From Hofstenia miamia (lineage: Eukaryota > Xenacoelomorpha > Acoela), in contig SCFE01000057.1 in assembly GCA_004352715.1 (NCBI GenBank), positions 1,585,418 through 1,649,417 of the forward strand: DNA of 64,000 nt, in the 5' to 3' direction. Below the pieces are notes generated by a model. The model was given only the letters and a program-made list of their open reading frames with translations, did not search any database and was not told the DNA's origin. Shown in pieces: positions 39,901-54,900 of this stretch (positions are counted from its first letter, which is position 1; every line of letters starts with the position of its first letter). The translations under genes and the position numbers were made by a program.

Positions 39901-42900
39901 GGTGCTGCTCTCTGAAGAGAGTGACAATATCACCCATAATTTCTACTTGGTATCCGGACCTTATACCAAGGTAAAATCGGCAGGTTTATACAACAATAAC
40001 TGATTTGCGGGGTATCGGGTTCAATGTCCAATCTATGCCAGGAACTATGAGTTCTTCCTCACCACTTCGTGGATGAAGTGCATTTGAACAAAAGTGGTCA
40101 TAATTGTTTGGCACTATGCACATAAGAGCAGCCACAGTAGAAGAGGTTTACTATTCTACTCAGTCATTCTTTGAGGTTGAGGATGCCTCCTTTAGAGACC
40201 TCATAAAGTTTTTTCAAATTTGAGAACTGCAGTTCTGCCCATTTAAATCATGAGAGCTAAAAAACGAAGCACTCGGAATTTAGGGAAGCAGCCCAAGGCT
40301 AAAGCTGCTATAAAAAATGCCTCATCAATTTTAACTAATAAAGTTGATTATAATTTAGAAAATAGCATTGAGAATAATTTTCCTAATAATAATTATGCTG
40401 CTTCTAATTTACATTTGGTGGACATCCTACATAATTTAAGCGCTATTCCAAATGCTGGACTAGAAGGCATATTTATTTCAACCAATCAATGTTTAACTGA
40501 CGATTTTAGCAACAATTCGAATCAACATATTCTTAATGCTATGTGCAATTATGTTTGCGAAATTGGTCAATTTGTACTAATGATAATTTCAATAATATCT
40601 GATATCAAAATTAATATTACAAATCTTAACAAATACTACCGCCTTAATACCATATTGAGAATGAACAACAAATCTGAAGTTTATTGAAATTAGTCAACAT
40701 TATGAATTTCTTGTAAACAATAACGATTCTAGTTTACTTAAAAGTTCATCAAAAACCACAAGCAAAACCTTTTAGAAGCACCCAAAAACGCAAAACTTCA
40801 TGTGAAACCATTGAAAATTGCAATAAGCATTTAGAAAAGCAAAAAATTTATTAAAAGCCAAAATTTCAAACAAAAAAATTTGAATGCGGAAGCAATGTTT
40901 AGCAAAGAAAAAATGATAAAGCGTGCAAAATTTCAAATGAAATTATTATAAAGCACAAATTATATATATACAGGGTGCGTCAGGTAAATGAGAACATCGC
41001 GTAATGTCATTATTCTTTACATTATATTAATTATTTTTATTTTTTAGAGATAATTAAAAATGGCAGATAATAATGTAACAAAAGAAATGAAAAGACATGC
41101 TGTAATTGTTGCAATAAAGGCAGAGCATAGCGATTTACAAATCGCACAATTTCTTAAAGTCGCCCAATGTTTTGTTTTTAAAGTTCGTAAGAAGTTAGAA
41201 GAAAATGATGGTGATTGCAATCAGGTTACTAAACGTAAAAAGCATGACCAACGGTCGGACGCGACTAGAACACCTGAATTTATTCATCAAGTTCAAAATA
41301 TCGTTGATGAGAGCCCCCAAAAGTCAATGAGGTCCATCGCAAAAGACCTGAATGTTTCAGAAGCCACAATTCGAAGAACTGTTCATGAAAATCTTCGTTA
41401 CAAGTCTTATGTGATGAGGAGAGGCCAATTTATGTCCGAGACCACCAAAGAGAATCGTTTGATAAGGTCCAAGAGGCTGTTAAACAAACTGAAACATCCT
41501 GTTGAGCAAGGCATGCTTTGGTTTTTTTCAGATGAGAAAAACTTTGATCAAGATCAAAAGGTAAACAGACGAAATGACAGATGGCTGTGTGATTACCCTT
41601 CCGAAGTTCCAACAGTCATGCATACAAAATTTCCTGCAACTGTTATGGTTTTGGGGATTGTTAGCAACAAAGGACATGTGATGCCACCACACNNNNNNNN
41701 NNNNNNNNNNNNNNNNNNNNNNNNNNNNNNNNNNNNNNNNNNNNNNNNNNNNNNNNNNNNNNNNNNNNNNNNNNNNNNNNNNNNNNNNNNNNNNNNNNNN
41801 NNNNNNNNNNNNNNNNNNNNNNNNNNNNNNNNNNNNNNNNNNNNNNNNNNNNNNNNNNNNNNNNNNNNNNNNNNNNNNNNNNNNNNNNNNNNNNNNNNNN
41901 NNNNNNNNNNNNNNNNNNNNNNNNNNNNNNNNNNNNNNNNNNNNNNNNNNNNNNNNNNNNNNNNNNNNNNNNNNNNNNNNNNNNNNNNNNNNNNNNNNNN
42001 NNNNNNNNNNNNNNNNNNNNNNNNNNNNNNNNNNNNNNNNNNNNNNNNNNNNNNNNNNNNNNNNNNNNNNNNNNNNNNNNNNNNNNNNNNNNNNNNNNNN
42101 NNNNNNNNNNNNNNNNNNNNNNNNNNNNNNNNNNNNNNNNNNNNNNNNNNNNNNNNNNNNNNNNNNNNNNNNNNNNNNNNNNNNNNNNNNNNNNNNNNNN
42201 NNNNNNNNNNNNNNNNNNNNNNNNNNNNNNNNNNNNNNNNNNNNNNNNNNNNNNNNNNNNNNNNNNNNNNNNNNNNNNNNNNNNNNNNNNNNNNNNNNNN
42301 NNNNNNNNNNNNNNNNNNNNNNNNNNNNNNNNNNNNNNNNNNNNNNNNNNNNNNNNNNNNNNNNNNNNNNNNNNNNNNNNNNNNNNNNNNNNNNNNNNNN
42401 NNNNNNNNNNNNNNNNNNNNNNNNNNNNNNNNNNNNNNNNNNNNNNNNNNNNNNNNNNNNNNNNNNNNNNNNNNNTTTAGAAATTTTTGTTTTTACACCT
42501 AAAAACGCAATGTAGAAACAATATGATAACACAATGTAGAAACAATATGATAACACCATGTAGAAAGTAAATAGTTAATTCTGAAAAACTCACTAATATT
42601 TCGTATGTCCGCCATTATTGGCCAAACACGCAGCAATGCGATTTGACATTGACTTGATCAGCTTTCTACAATAATCATCAGTAATCTCTGTGCACCATAC
42701 CACTTTAATTTGCTCCTTCAGATCGTTGAGTGATGTGTATTGGCGGTTCCTCAGAGTAGTTTTGATGTGATACCAGCAATTTTCTAAGACGTTGAGGTCT
42801 GGGGAGTTTCCTGGCCAGTTCTCAAGCAGCCAAAAGTCTTGTGATGCAATCCACTGTTTCACAACTTTGGCGCTGTGGCAATGACACCATCTTGTTGTAG

Positions 42901-45900
42901 TACAGATGTTCCGCGAATTTGCATAAACATGGGAACTTTCTCCTGAATTATTTTGAGGTAGACCTTGGCTGTGACTGTCTCATTGTGGGCGACAAAATGC
43001 AGACCAGCACGCCCATTCGCAGTTATAGCACCCCAAATCATCATAAAAGGTGCTGAGCGGACAGTTTGTTGCATGTAATGTGTGTTGAATCTTTGGTTTC
43101 TTGGTCGCCGAACGTGTGGCTGGTATGATGTAAACTGGCAAATCTTGGATTCGTCACTAAACACTACTTGATGCGACATCTCAGGGGTGTAGTGTGGGTA
43201 TTGCCTACAGAAGTGCAACCGGTCTCGAATGTTCTTTGAAGACAATCGGGGAAGATACTGACATGCCCATTCTAACAGCCATAGCACGATAATTGTAGCC
43301 CTCCTCATACAAGATATGAATTTGGGCACGCTTTGTTGGTGAAATTTCACTACCACGAGCCATATTTCAAACTATAATGATAGTGCTTTTTCAGTGAAAA
43401 TGTATTGTGTGTAAATCTTAAGGTGTGTTAATTTTAGTGGCTAAATGAATCTGTTGTAAATTATAAGAAAAAATGGGGAATTCCAGGAATTTTACGAAGT
43501 TTCCGGGAAATAGCATAAAACACGCTTTAGACAGGTTACTGTTCCCAAACTTTTGCAGTACAATGAGAATTGAATACACCGTACACAATTCTCCGGAATT
43601 AGATAGAGATATTGATGATCTGTTAATGGAAGAAATCAAGTCTTTTACAATCTAGCAAAGTAATGAATCCTAAAAATACAGCAATGACCTAAATATACCG
43701 CTATTAATTTGCTTTTCATGTGGGATTAGAACATTTCAGATTGAAAATAGAAGTTAACATTTGAAAAATGTTCAAATTAATGAGCTAGATATTCCTAAAT
43801 ATGACTATGAAAATTATAGTAATTCAACGACCTATGGCATTTATTTGGTTATGAACAGGCCATTAATGATGGTTATATAACTGTCTGTAATACACTTTGA
43901 GCTTCAATATCCAATTCTAAAATCCCTAAATATTCATTTAAAAAATAGTTTGGATTTGGGCGACTGCAAACAGATTCAATATTCAGTAACTACATATTTA
44001 TGGAAGCTAGATTGATTGTTTTGGCGCGTGTGTATTCTAATATTGTTAGACAACCTGGTACAGCTGTTAAAGGGCACAAAGTTACATTTTTGCATTTTGG
44101 AGCAGAGGTCTTAGTTAATTAAATAAATTGTTGTCTTCCATATCTTGAAATTTTATCAGATACTCAATTCGGTTTTGCTGGTTCAAAGCAAAAACTACAA
44201 TCTTGGAATTAAAATCGAAACATATTTGGTAAGAAATTTCAAATTTCGGCGGAGAAAGTTTATGAAGCACTAAAGCTATTAAAGGTAATAAACCCTTTTT
44301 ATTAAAATATTAATATCAATGACGAAAGCACAGCAACTCAAATCATTAATCATTTTGATGAACGTGTTACTGAAAATATTGCCATATTAAAAGATGAACG
44401 CGTCCTAAATGTAGTAAACATTGAAACTGATAATATAGCTGTTGAGAATACTCCCACTGAAAGCAATAGTAATTAGCGAAAAGGAATTAGGAAAAACTGG
44501 CAATATTGATGAACACATATTAAGAAAAACAGTCAGAATTGGTAGAGAAACAACTCCAATAAATGAATTTGAAAGCAATTATTGAAGATTTATTCACCAT
44601 TTTCTCATTTATTTCCAATTTATTTCCATTTAAGAGTACAATGCCAGAAGCATTCCAATAACAATTACTAAAGCATGTTTTTTACTAGATTCCAATCTGA
44701 TGAACAATTTTGTTTTTCTATATGATCAAATGCAGAGACATTTAATATGTAGTATTGTTGCTGCTAGTTATAAACGCGACCCAATTGCTATTGAAAATTT
44801 GATATATGAAATTGACGCGAAAGATTTGCAAGGCAACATTTAATCATATTCAAGTAATAATTCTAAATTGAAAAATTTGCATGAGGAAGTAAGGAACCTG
44901 CGAGGGATTTTTCAACCACAAAATCCTTCAGATCTAAGCCAATTCTCAATTAATAATAGCAAATCAATGCAGTAAAGAGTTTATGATAAACACTTAATTA
45001 ATCAATTTTAACACCAAAAACGATTCAAACATGTCATCTCTCAATGACTTGGAAACTCAGTTACTGCTATTCCTTCCATTGTTAAATTTCAATAATTCCC
45101 GAATTTAATCTAAATGAAGATCACGAAATTATTCCAAACATCAAATTGACATGAATAGCTGCATATAGAAAACATACATTGAAACCATCTAAATATTTAA
45201 AACCGAAACAATTTTATATACTTCTTCATGGTGGTCCTGGTAGAGGCAAATCCCATTTTTGCGATATATAGCTCAAGTAAAAAAGTGGACACTTCAAAAT
45301 TTGATTATTACTTTTCACACTAGCTGGCACTGGTACAATTAATAGTTCAAAATATTGCGAAATACTCAAGAAATTTGTACCATAATCAACCTGCTTATAT
45401 CCCGATTCATGGATCTTAGAACAAGCTAGAGCAACCTCTCAGACTTCAAAATTGACAAAAGAATTTTTACCAATTATAATATTCAAGTTATGCAATTGCC
45501 ACCGAATTCACCAGATTTAGTACCCATAGCGAACGTGTGGCAGATTCTGAACGATTTGTTTGAGAAAAAAATCCCACAAATCTGAAAGAATTAAAGAGTT
45601 ACATCCTTGAATCGCAACAGCAAATAACTCAAGAAGTTTCCGTTTAATGGATTCAGTTTCAAGACGTTTATCTGCGTGTCACGATTTTCATGGCAAACTT
45701 GTCAAATAGCTTTGTCACCAGGTTACAAGCTGAGACAATTATATTTTCAAATATATTTTATAGGCCTCTATTTGTCTTTCGTTTGTTATCAAAAATGTGT
45801 TTATAATGGGGCCGCTTTTTTACTTGAGCTATATAACAACTGCAGGACAATTAATCAAATGTACCGCCCCTAACGGTCTTACTTCAACATTATTATAGGG

Positions 45901-48900
45901 TGAAACAATTAATGGATTACATGGACTTATTGTGACAAATATTAATGAAATTTCAAAGTTCGCATCTTATTCTACTCAAGATGCTCTTAAAAATAAATTA
46001 CGTTATGTTTGTATCTTTGTATTAGGTGAGCCATCAATGATTTCGGATAAATTCCTGGCAATTATATCAATTAGAATAAAACTAATATTGCAAAATAACT
46101 GCCATTTGGTGGATTAAGCATTATTCTTGTGGGAGATTCTTTCAACTACCACCCATAAAAAGTATGCCTTTATTTCATTCTATATTTCACAACTATAGAT
46201 GAAAGGTTTAGCATCAGAGCTATTGAAAAAAATTGAGAGAATTCATTTTAAAATACAGCAGCGATCAATAGATAAATTAAATACAAATGTCATTAACAAA
46301 TATAGACAGTTACGATCTTCCAATCAAGGATATGAAGTCCTTAGATTTAAATCTATCTAAAGATGACAATGACATTGAGTGTTGAACAGCTAGAGTAACT
46401 GTAGTAGGAAATGCAGCTAGTCATATGAAAAATAAAAATAAAATTTTAGATTACGCTACTGGGAATAACTTGCAAGTCTTGACAATATCTTATGAATTTA
46501 TGAATGCTTCTCATCTATCCAGTGATGCTAATAAAAATTGCACGAATGTATGCCTGACACTCAATTTGTATTTGGAAATGGAGCTATTGACGCTCTCACT
46601 GATAATATAGCTTTATCCCTTGGTCTTGCTAATGGCACAGAAATTCGATTGTATGAAATATTGTACACACAGTGAAGATTTTAATGAATATAGCAATATA
46701 ATTCAAAATAAAACACCAATTGCTGCAATTGACATTTCGCGTCCATCAAATATAAACATTTTGGTGAACAAATCTTTATCTAAAATTGGCCAAATGCATA
46801 ATAATTTCATTGGAAATTCAAATGTACTCAAATCTCATACCAACACCAATATATATTTTAGGAAGAGAAAAAGGTAAAGTCCCAATGGTAAAATTTCGTT
46901 ATTTCCCCTGTAATCTAAGATATTGCATTACTTTTAATGAATGTCAGGCGATGACATTAAACAAAGTTATCCTTGATATACCATCTGCTCCTTGAAAATG
47001 TCAATCATCAAATTTTCATCATGTCTAACACGTGTAAAGTTATCCAAAGATATTAGATTCGAAAGGATAATTGCGGCATTGTATTTGATATTTGATGCAA
47101 TTTTAAACGTAAATAAGTAAATTGTATCCGTTGTTTTCTTAATTATACTAATATATTTATGCTTTAAACTATATTGCCAAATTTTATTATTACTTATCAG
47201 AGACTAGAAGAGGTTGCTGAAAATATGTTTAAATACCTACAGTGCTAAACATGCTGTTACCCAAAAGAGTATAAATTAAAAATTTTTTAATTAAATATAT
47301 AACTTAAGAAAACTAGAAATATTCCTCACAAAATTTACTACTAAAGCAAGTTGTTTTAATGAAGCAGCTTTATCTAAATCCCTTTAAAAATTAGAACTAT
47401 AAATTTTAAACATGTTAAAGTTAAACAAGATTTCAATGTAGAACTGGAACCAAAGCAAATGGGACTAAATGGATTTGGAGCCAATGAATTTCCATCGACA
47501 GAAATTATCTATTATGATGATGACTTTTTACAAATCAAAGGTACTCGTATTTTGAAGCCTAATAATTAATAGGCGAGGACCTATGGAAGAAAATTGTTAG
47601 TAAACGCGACAAAAATGAAATCAATACACAAGTTATTTCAAATATATTTCTCACAACTCTATTATAATATTTAAACAAATTTAAATATTTCCAACCATTT
47701 AATATAACATTAATCAGGGTTAGAAATTTTCTCGCACATGTCTACTATGTCCATTCTGATTAAAAAATATAAGAGTGAGTCATATTTTGAAAAGGCCATT
47801 ACAACCCTTCCCTAATAAAAAAACTCTGGATGCATCAGAGCAATCAAAGCCTTTGGTCCTATCAAGTATAACAAGCAATGAAGTAATTTAACTGATCGGC
47901 ACGCTGCCCGAAATCTTATTACAATTTGCCGAAGCGTGGCAGACCGACCAACGAGTCTGCTCAATACTCCGCAGAAGCAGCGTTTAGATCATTTGTGACG
48001 GCTTCTACGAACTGAATGGCCCTTATATCCATACAAAATTGTACATGTCCTTTCAAAAAAGAATAGACGATTACAAGTGTCATTTTAAAAATGTTTTATT
48101 GAAAGATTTGAAAAATGGTCAATTGTTTCTGAAATTTATATGGGGTTAAATGAAGGAAACTTTCCTCTTCATGAAATTTCAAATCGACAAAAAGCAAGAT
48201 ATTGTTAAGATGAAAAATGTGATGTTCCAATAGTCGAAAAGCCAACTTTTCCAGCATCTTTCACCAGTGTTAAAAATACTATCAATTTCAATTCTAGTAT
48301 ATTTCGGCATACAATTTCAGTGCTAGTACCATTTCAAATGCACCAAATATTTGTTGTCATAGCGCCATTTAATATTTCAGTTCCAGCTTTGCTTCACAGA
48401 AGTATATATACTGATGTAATTGGTTAGACTGGGTCTAAATGGGTCATTCTTCTTATACGAGTGAACTGGATCACCGGGTGGCTGGGTGGGTCATAATTTG
48501 GTAAGCAAACCAAAGTTTGATGCGTCAAATATTTAAGGAGAGGTGAAAAAATAAGATTATTTCAAAGCGACGAATTCTGGTGTTGGTGTTGAAAGACCTC
48601 TTTCGGATTCATTGCTTCAGTCTAAAGGTCAACTATACCTTCCGTCAAAGAAGCTTGATTAACTTCAACAAAAACTTGTAAATATTATTTATTCAACGCT
48701 TTTCTATTAGTATTTATAATTTTTAAATACAAATTACCCTTTTAAATTCTTATCGCAGTTGAAACTACTGAAAAACTGATATTAAACATATTTCAATTTC
48801 AGTTCTAGAATGAAAAAAACTCTCCCATTCATACTTCAAGCTCTATAAAACAAAAACCGACTAAGCCCGGGTTCAGTTCTAGTACACTTCCAGTTCACAC

Positions 48901-51900
48901 CAAAATCTGTCATAGTTTTTGGGGCTTTCAATACCAATAATTTCATAGACATTTTTTCAATAAAAACGGTATACCAATGACTGAATGTCGACAGGTCTAG
49001 AAAACTGAGTAAAACCACCTTCTCTCAACGATGCAAAATAAATATACAGAAAGCTTATTCAACGGATTCAAGTCTCTGTGACTCTTGCTTATGGAATGAG
49101 ATAGGCATCCACTGGCTCAAATTTCATTGGTTTAGAAATGTAATATAGGATGAACAGTTGTAAAGTGTGGTTTTCAATATTGTGAAACGAATGCACTTGC
49201 GTATCTTGAATATTAGAAGAATAACAAATCAATTCTGACGTAAGTTGGAAGAGTACGGGAAATAAGAAATTTTAAATTGATCGAAAAATACAAAAGCCCA
49301 AAACAACTAACCCGATATAACCTGATATGCAATTGACTATTCTCATAAATTGCATTGCATTCATGATAAAAAGAACCAATAAATACCTGTTTGAAAGCGT
49401 TTTCAATTCTTCTGGATAATGTGTGATGCAGTAATCTTCCTCACTTTCGAAATCTTTAGCAGAATCAGAATTTGATAAAATAGGCGATGATGGAGAAAGT
49501 ACATTGTTGGAAAGTGTGTCATTCGGCAGGCAAGAATCGCTTTGATACCCATTCGGAAAACCATCACATCCACTACTATGACGTCTGGAATAAATACGTT
49601 TGCACTCGAGACTTGAGGGAGGACTACCACTATTAAAAAGGATAAAAATAAAAAGTGTGATATTATATAATGATCAATTAAATACTTATAAAATAAATAT
49701 TGTACAAAACGAAAATACAATGTGATTGGAATAAATCAATAGAGCAAAACATACATTCCCAAGTTTGAAAGATTCGAAGCTGATTTTGAATGCTCATTTG
49801 CAGCGAGCGCCGAGCTACCGTAATTGCAGGCTATCTAAATGAAGTTCAAAATGTATAATAAAATTGAAATTTACCGATAACTTATCTTCAACATCGACTA
49901 GTAAATTGATACCATCCGACAATGTTGCAGTGTTTATATCTACAGGCATTCTTAAATCTAAAACATGAAGCAATTATGATCTATGTTAAATTAAAATAAT
50001 TACTTTGCAAATCGTTATCTGAATTTTGATATTTTATGCCGGAAAGAGGAGTTAAATTGAGATCATCAAAAAGAGGGCACAAAGAGCCACCAAGACTGGA
50101 ATTATCTGAAACGATGAAAGGATTTGTTTTTTCAATATATTCCTCATCCTTATCAATAGCAACATGTGCTTGACCACAGATGGGTGGTTCAGGAGATTGA
50201 TTTCTGGGTGCTTGATTATATTTGAAATTCTGGATTGGCACTTGTAAAAACTCATCTGAGGCATTGCCGTTATGTAAGGAACTATTTCCACTGCATGACA
50301 AACCATTGCAATCTTCATCAGTAGATGAATAGCAATTGAAAAACGAATTCACAGTGCTAACGGGCTTTCGAACTTTTGTTGAGTACTTACCAGCTAAAGA
50401 CAAAAATCAAACCCTGGAAGTTGCAAAAAGATATAAAGCTGTAAACATTAAAAACGATTGATATACTTACTAGTTTTTAACGATGGTTTAAATTTAGTTT
50501 TGGCAACACGATGTCGCTGAGAACGTACTCTTTCCTCTTCGATAGAAAGTGAAATATTCAGAAAACTTTCGGTTACCTAAATCATATATATGGAAAAATC
50601 CATAACCAATTTTTAAATAACATCTACTACTAGAATTAACTATGATATCCTATATTATTACAAAATTCATAATTTTTGCCTTTCCTATGATCTTATTTAA
50701 GAAATGTTTATTAAATAATAGGAGGAGCTATGTAAAAAATTCTTTGACCACAATATTTTTAAAAAAATACCGAGCTAAAACGAGCTTCATTCAAAGATTT
50801 TATGTGGCGAGCCGAGCCGAGCCGAGCCNTAAAGGAGCCGAGCTTGGAAATGTCGGCTCGTTGAAAAGTCTGTTATGCACCTTGTTATTAACAATATTTT
50901 ACACGATATCAAAATGTTGTAAACTTTTGACAGATTTTGAGTATTGAGTAATGAAGCTTCTATAAAGATGTGAAATTTTGAAAAGACTGTAAAAAATTAG
51001 GGAAAGGAAAACATGAGAATTTAAGAGTGAAAAATGCTGTTAAACTACAAAGAAACCGAACATAATTTAATGCATTATATAAATTGCAAAGATCTGCACC
51101 ATGTCAAATAGTTTGAGCACTTCTGTCTGATGAGAATAATTAAACTTTTCCGTTAATTCTTGCTAAACCCAATACTTATTTCAACGTGTTTTTGGAGAGG
51201 AAAGTGAAAAACGTTTACCACATACAGCAATTTGCTTGCAGTATGCTAGTTTATTATAATACTCGCATCGCATATTTAACAGCAACTGACGCGAAAGACG
51301 TGATCGCACGAAAGACAGTGGAAGAATTTCACAAGAGTTCCCCCCAACATTCTATCGTAAATGGATTTGAAGGCTTTGAGTAACTGCCAATAGCCCTTAA
51401 TTTGGAAACGATGAACTGGGTTAACAATGGATTTCTTGGAATTTCTGTCCAGTGAAAAATGTTGAAGTATGGCGTTCTTGATACGTTCGTCACTTTCATC
51501 ATTTAAAGCACTTAAGAAAAAAATGAAGAATTCATGTGCGTCTTGCTGATCGAAGCTCTAAATATTACAACATTAAAAATTATATTAATCAATGTGATCA
51601 CAGGCTTGCTGTAGACGGTGATATTTATAATTTTTTGATAATTTATTAGTATTGAAAAAATAATCATTTCAATTACAAAAGAAATTTTATCAAGAAGGTA
51701 TGGAAAAGGGTTCCAATCTCAAATTCCCTGATATTTCTCTTATGAGCAGTAGTTAAATTCCCTGATCAAAGCTGAAAAACTAATACAGAGCGAAGTTTAG
51801 TTACTGCGATAATAAATAGTTAAAACTTCATGTTCCTAAAATGAAATAGTGATTCGTTCATTATTCAAATAGAAGAGACTATTTAAGGCTCAATAAAATT

Positions 51901-54900
51901 GCTATTAATATTTATTCTATGTAAAGAACAAAAAACGAAACTAGTTTGAAGACACCATTCTGCACAAAATATTTTTGTAATGAGTAAAATTACAACTATT
52001 ATTTTCGAAAACATAAAATCAAAGTAATAACTCTGTACTCTGCTCAGAGCAAAAATATTTTGCGAAGAAATATTTCTGTAAACTTTGCCATTAACTGCAT
52101 AACGCAAGGCTTAGCACTTCACAAAATTCTTAAAAATCAACAAAGTTTACGAAATCTATTTAAATTACAGATTTATATGTACATTTTAATAATGTCGAGG
52201 AATTTTTATGATGGTAAAGATGTAATTTCTTGAAAATAAGCAATTCATGCATAAATTCTTAGACAACAAATGTGATTACGGTTCCTGTAACAGCCTCCCG
52301 TGAAATTAGTGTTAACCAGCATCATAAACTTAACACCTCGTCGTTTCCAGTACGCCCTAAAAATTTAATGGAAAACTTCTTCAGCTTTCTGCATAAATTG
52401 CATATGAACGGTGTGTATTCCACTAGAGCATATATGTCAAACGAACATGGATTTGTTTTGTAAATTAAATATTCATTTATTTTAGATATTTGTCACTCAT
52501 AGCAATTTGTTCGGATATTTATACTAATCTCAGAAATAATATAAGAAGAGAACTTTTTGCACCCAAAAATAAATCAGTAGGAAATGTTAGCGAAAATGTT
52601 GCTTCTACTTTATATTTAAGAAAACCAGAAAGAATTCACTAAAGGTCGTGTAACACTAAGTCCCTGTGCGCCATGCAGAAATCAGGGAGTGTGAGATGTA
52701 AAATGACTCCCTTCAGTACTTAGAAAATTAAATCAATTGTCGATTTTGTATATATTTGTAGAATTTGACAAAATATTTTTACATAAAATTTTATATTAAA
52801 AGATCATCGGCCCAGATGTTTCACTGGGACTGGTCCCACACGCGTGCTCTAATCGCAAACCTATGACATCACCACTAGTAACGACGACAGTTTGCCATCA
52901 ACTATGCTAAAACACTTCAATTTTGAGTCAATTGACTCATTTGGTGGCTCTAGTGTTAATGAAAAAACTGAACGTAGACTACAGCTTCGAAAAATATTTT
53001 TAATTTCAACCATTACTCGAAAAAACAAAATTACTTAAAGGATTGAAAGTTTACAAAAATGATTACTTTAAACATAGAATTCTTTGTGCAGATTTGTGTA
53101 AAGAGCTCTTTAGGTGATATCACTCCTTCGGAGAGAGCAACTTTATTTAGTAACGTCTTCAAACTGGAAGTTAGTGGGCCTGCAGGATTTAGTTCCAATG
53201 TAACAGGCACCTAAACAACTAGAATTTTAAATAATAATAAAATTTTAATAAATTATAAATTAACAAATACAAAAAGTAATAAACATGACTTGAATTACTA
53301 CACTATTTCCAGGTGACATTTAGAAATCATCAACTAAAATTTAGAAATAATCATTTTACAATTAGAAATCAAAAACTACAAATAGAAATGGTCAATTTAG
53401 ATTTAGAAATGAAAAAATACATTTAGAATTTAGTATTTATCATTTAGAAATAGTAAATATTCATTCAGAAATAAAAACAGACATTTAGAAAATCATTGTT
53501 TAAATTTGAAATGAAAAACGATATTTAGAATTCGTCAATTATCATTCCGAAATGACAAACGACATTTAGATTCCGTCAATTATCATTCAGAAGCGATCAA
53601 TTAAAATGTCTCAGTAGTTCATTTATTTATTTCATTGACAGAAAACCATATATTATATATAATGGATTATGGGTAATACAATGGTAATATAACTACATGG
53701 AGAGAAGCATCAACTGATAAAATAATTTAAAAAAACGAAACATTACAATTTTCAAACAGTTTTAATTTCCAACGCAATGTCTTGCAATTGAACGGTAGCT
53801 GGAGGATGAAAGATGTCCTGTGTTCAATGAACTTAGCACATTCAGGTTTGCTATACAGTCTTGTTTGAAATAATAGCGCATAGATGCAAAAACACGGTGC
53901 AACAAATTCAATCAATTTTCCACTAATTAATTAAGTAACATGAAAAAAATTGTTTGCAAATATTTTGCATGCAGATCAGTCTTGCTTGTTGATCAAACAT
54001 ATCAGTCGAGATAATTGTCGTTTCGAAACCATGGGCAAAAGAAAAACGTGCAACGAAATACGAAAATTGATCATTCGGAAACATCGCGAAAATTTATCGC
54101 AGAAAGAAATTTCAAACTTGTTATCCGTTTCACGTCATGTTGTTTACCGAGTAGTTACGACATACCAAAAACTGGGTCGCATCGATCGCAAGAAACCAAC
54201 TGGCAGACCATCAAAGTCGACCGAAAAATCACGTCGAAATTTATGCCGACTCTCACGTCTTTGCCCAAAACTCACATCAAAAGAGCTAAAACATGACTGG
54301 ACAGATGGCCACAAGTACCATGCCTCTAGCGTACGCCGCATTTTGCTGAAATATGGACTCTATGGAAGACATGGAGCCCGAAAGCCACTTCTCAACAAAA
54401 ATCACGTTTTGGCCCGTCTAGCGTGGTGCAAACAAAAATTAAAGAACACCGTCTCAGATTGGAGTAAAGTTGTGTTCACCGATGAGAGTCGTATTCAAGT
54501 TAAATCAGGACGCATGGAGTTTGTTAGACGCCCAAGAGGAGCCGCTGAGCGCTATAAACCCCAATATTTATGTCCTTTAGTAACGGGTCGTCAGCAGTCA
54601 ATTATGATATTTGGAGCAATTTGGGCAACAGGTCTCCGAAAAATAGTCAAAGTCGACGGAACAATGGACAGTAAGCAATATATTGACATATTGCAACAAC
54701 ATATTATGCCAATAATGGAAGACGATCAGTTGCTGCAGCAAGACAACGCCCCTTGTCATGTTTCGAGGGAGGTTAAAGCATTCATGGAAGAAAAGGGCGT
54801 AGCCCTCCTCCCAGACTGGCCCGCAAGAGCTCCTGATATCAACCTAATAGAGAACGGATGGATGGAACTAAAAACCAGAGTGGATAAAAGATCAGACGTC

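Larger units (their letters stand above)
11930..49386 (-). other. Giant 37.5-kb intron of the USP16/45 gene, transposon-filled
   Basis: The donor side is AACAG|GTATTT at 49386 and the acceptor side is GTTTAG|C at 11930. The phase is 2+1 and the reading frame continues from TLSN to YKPKPKE across the junction. The length includes 3783 N. It holds the Polinton, Helitron, LTR-like and most Tc1/mariner copies described separately. Confidence 0.88.

Noticed and set aside
48836-49018. Extra USP exon downstream of 49387
   Set aside because: The phase from 49387 to 11929 is already exact, and this stretch shows no USP motif.
49403-49720. 105-codon hydrophobic minus-strand frame, possible membrane protein
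   Set aside because: It is the wrong frame of USP exon 49387-49629; the phase-consistent frame gives the Ser-rich insert.
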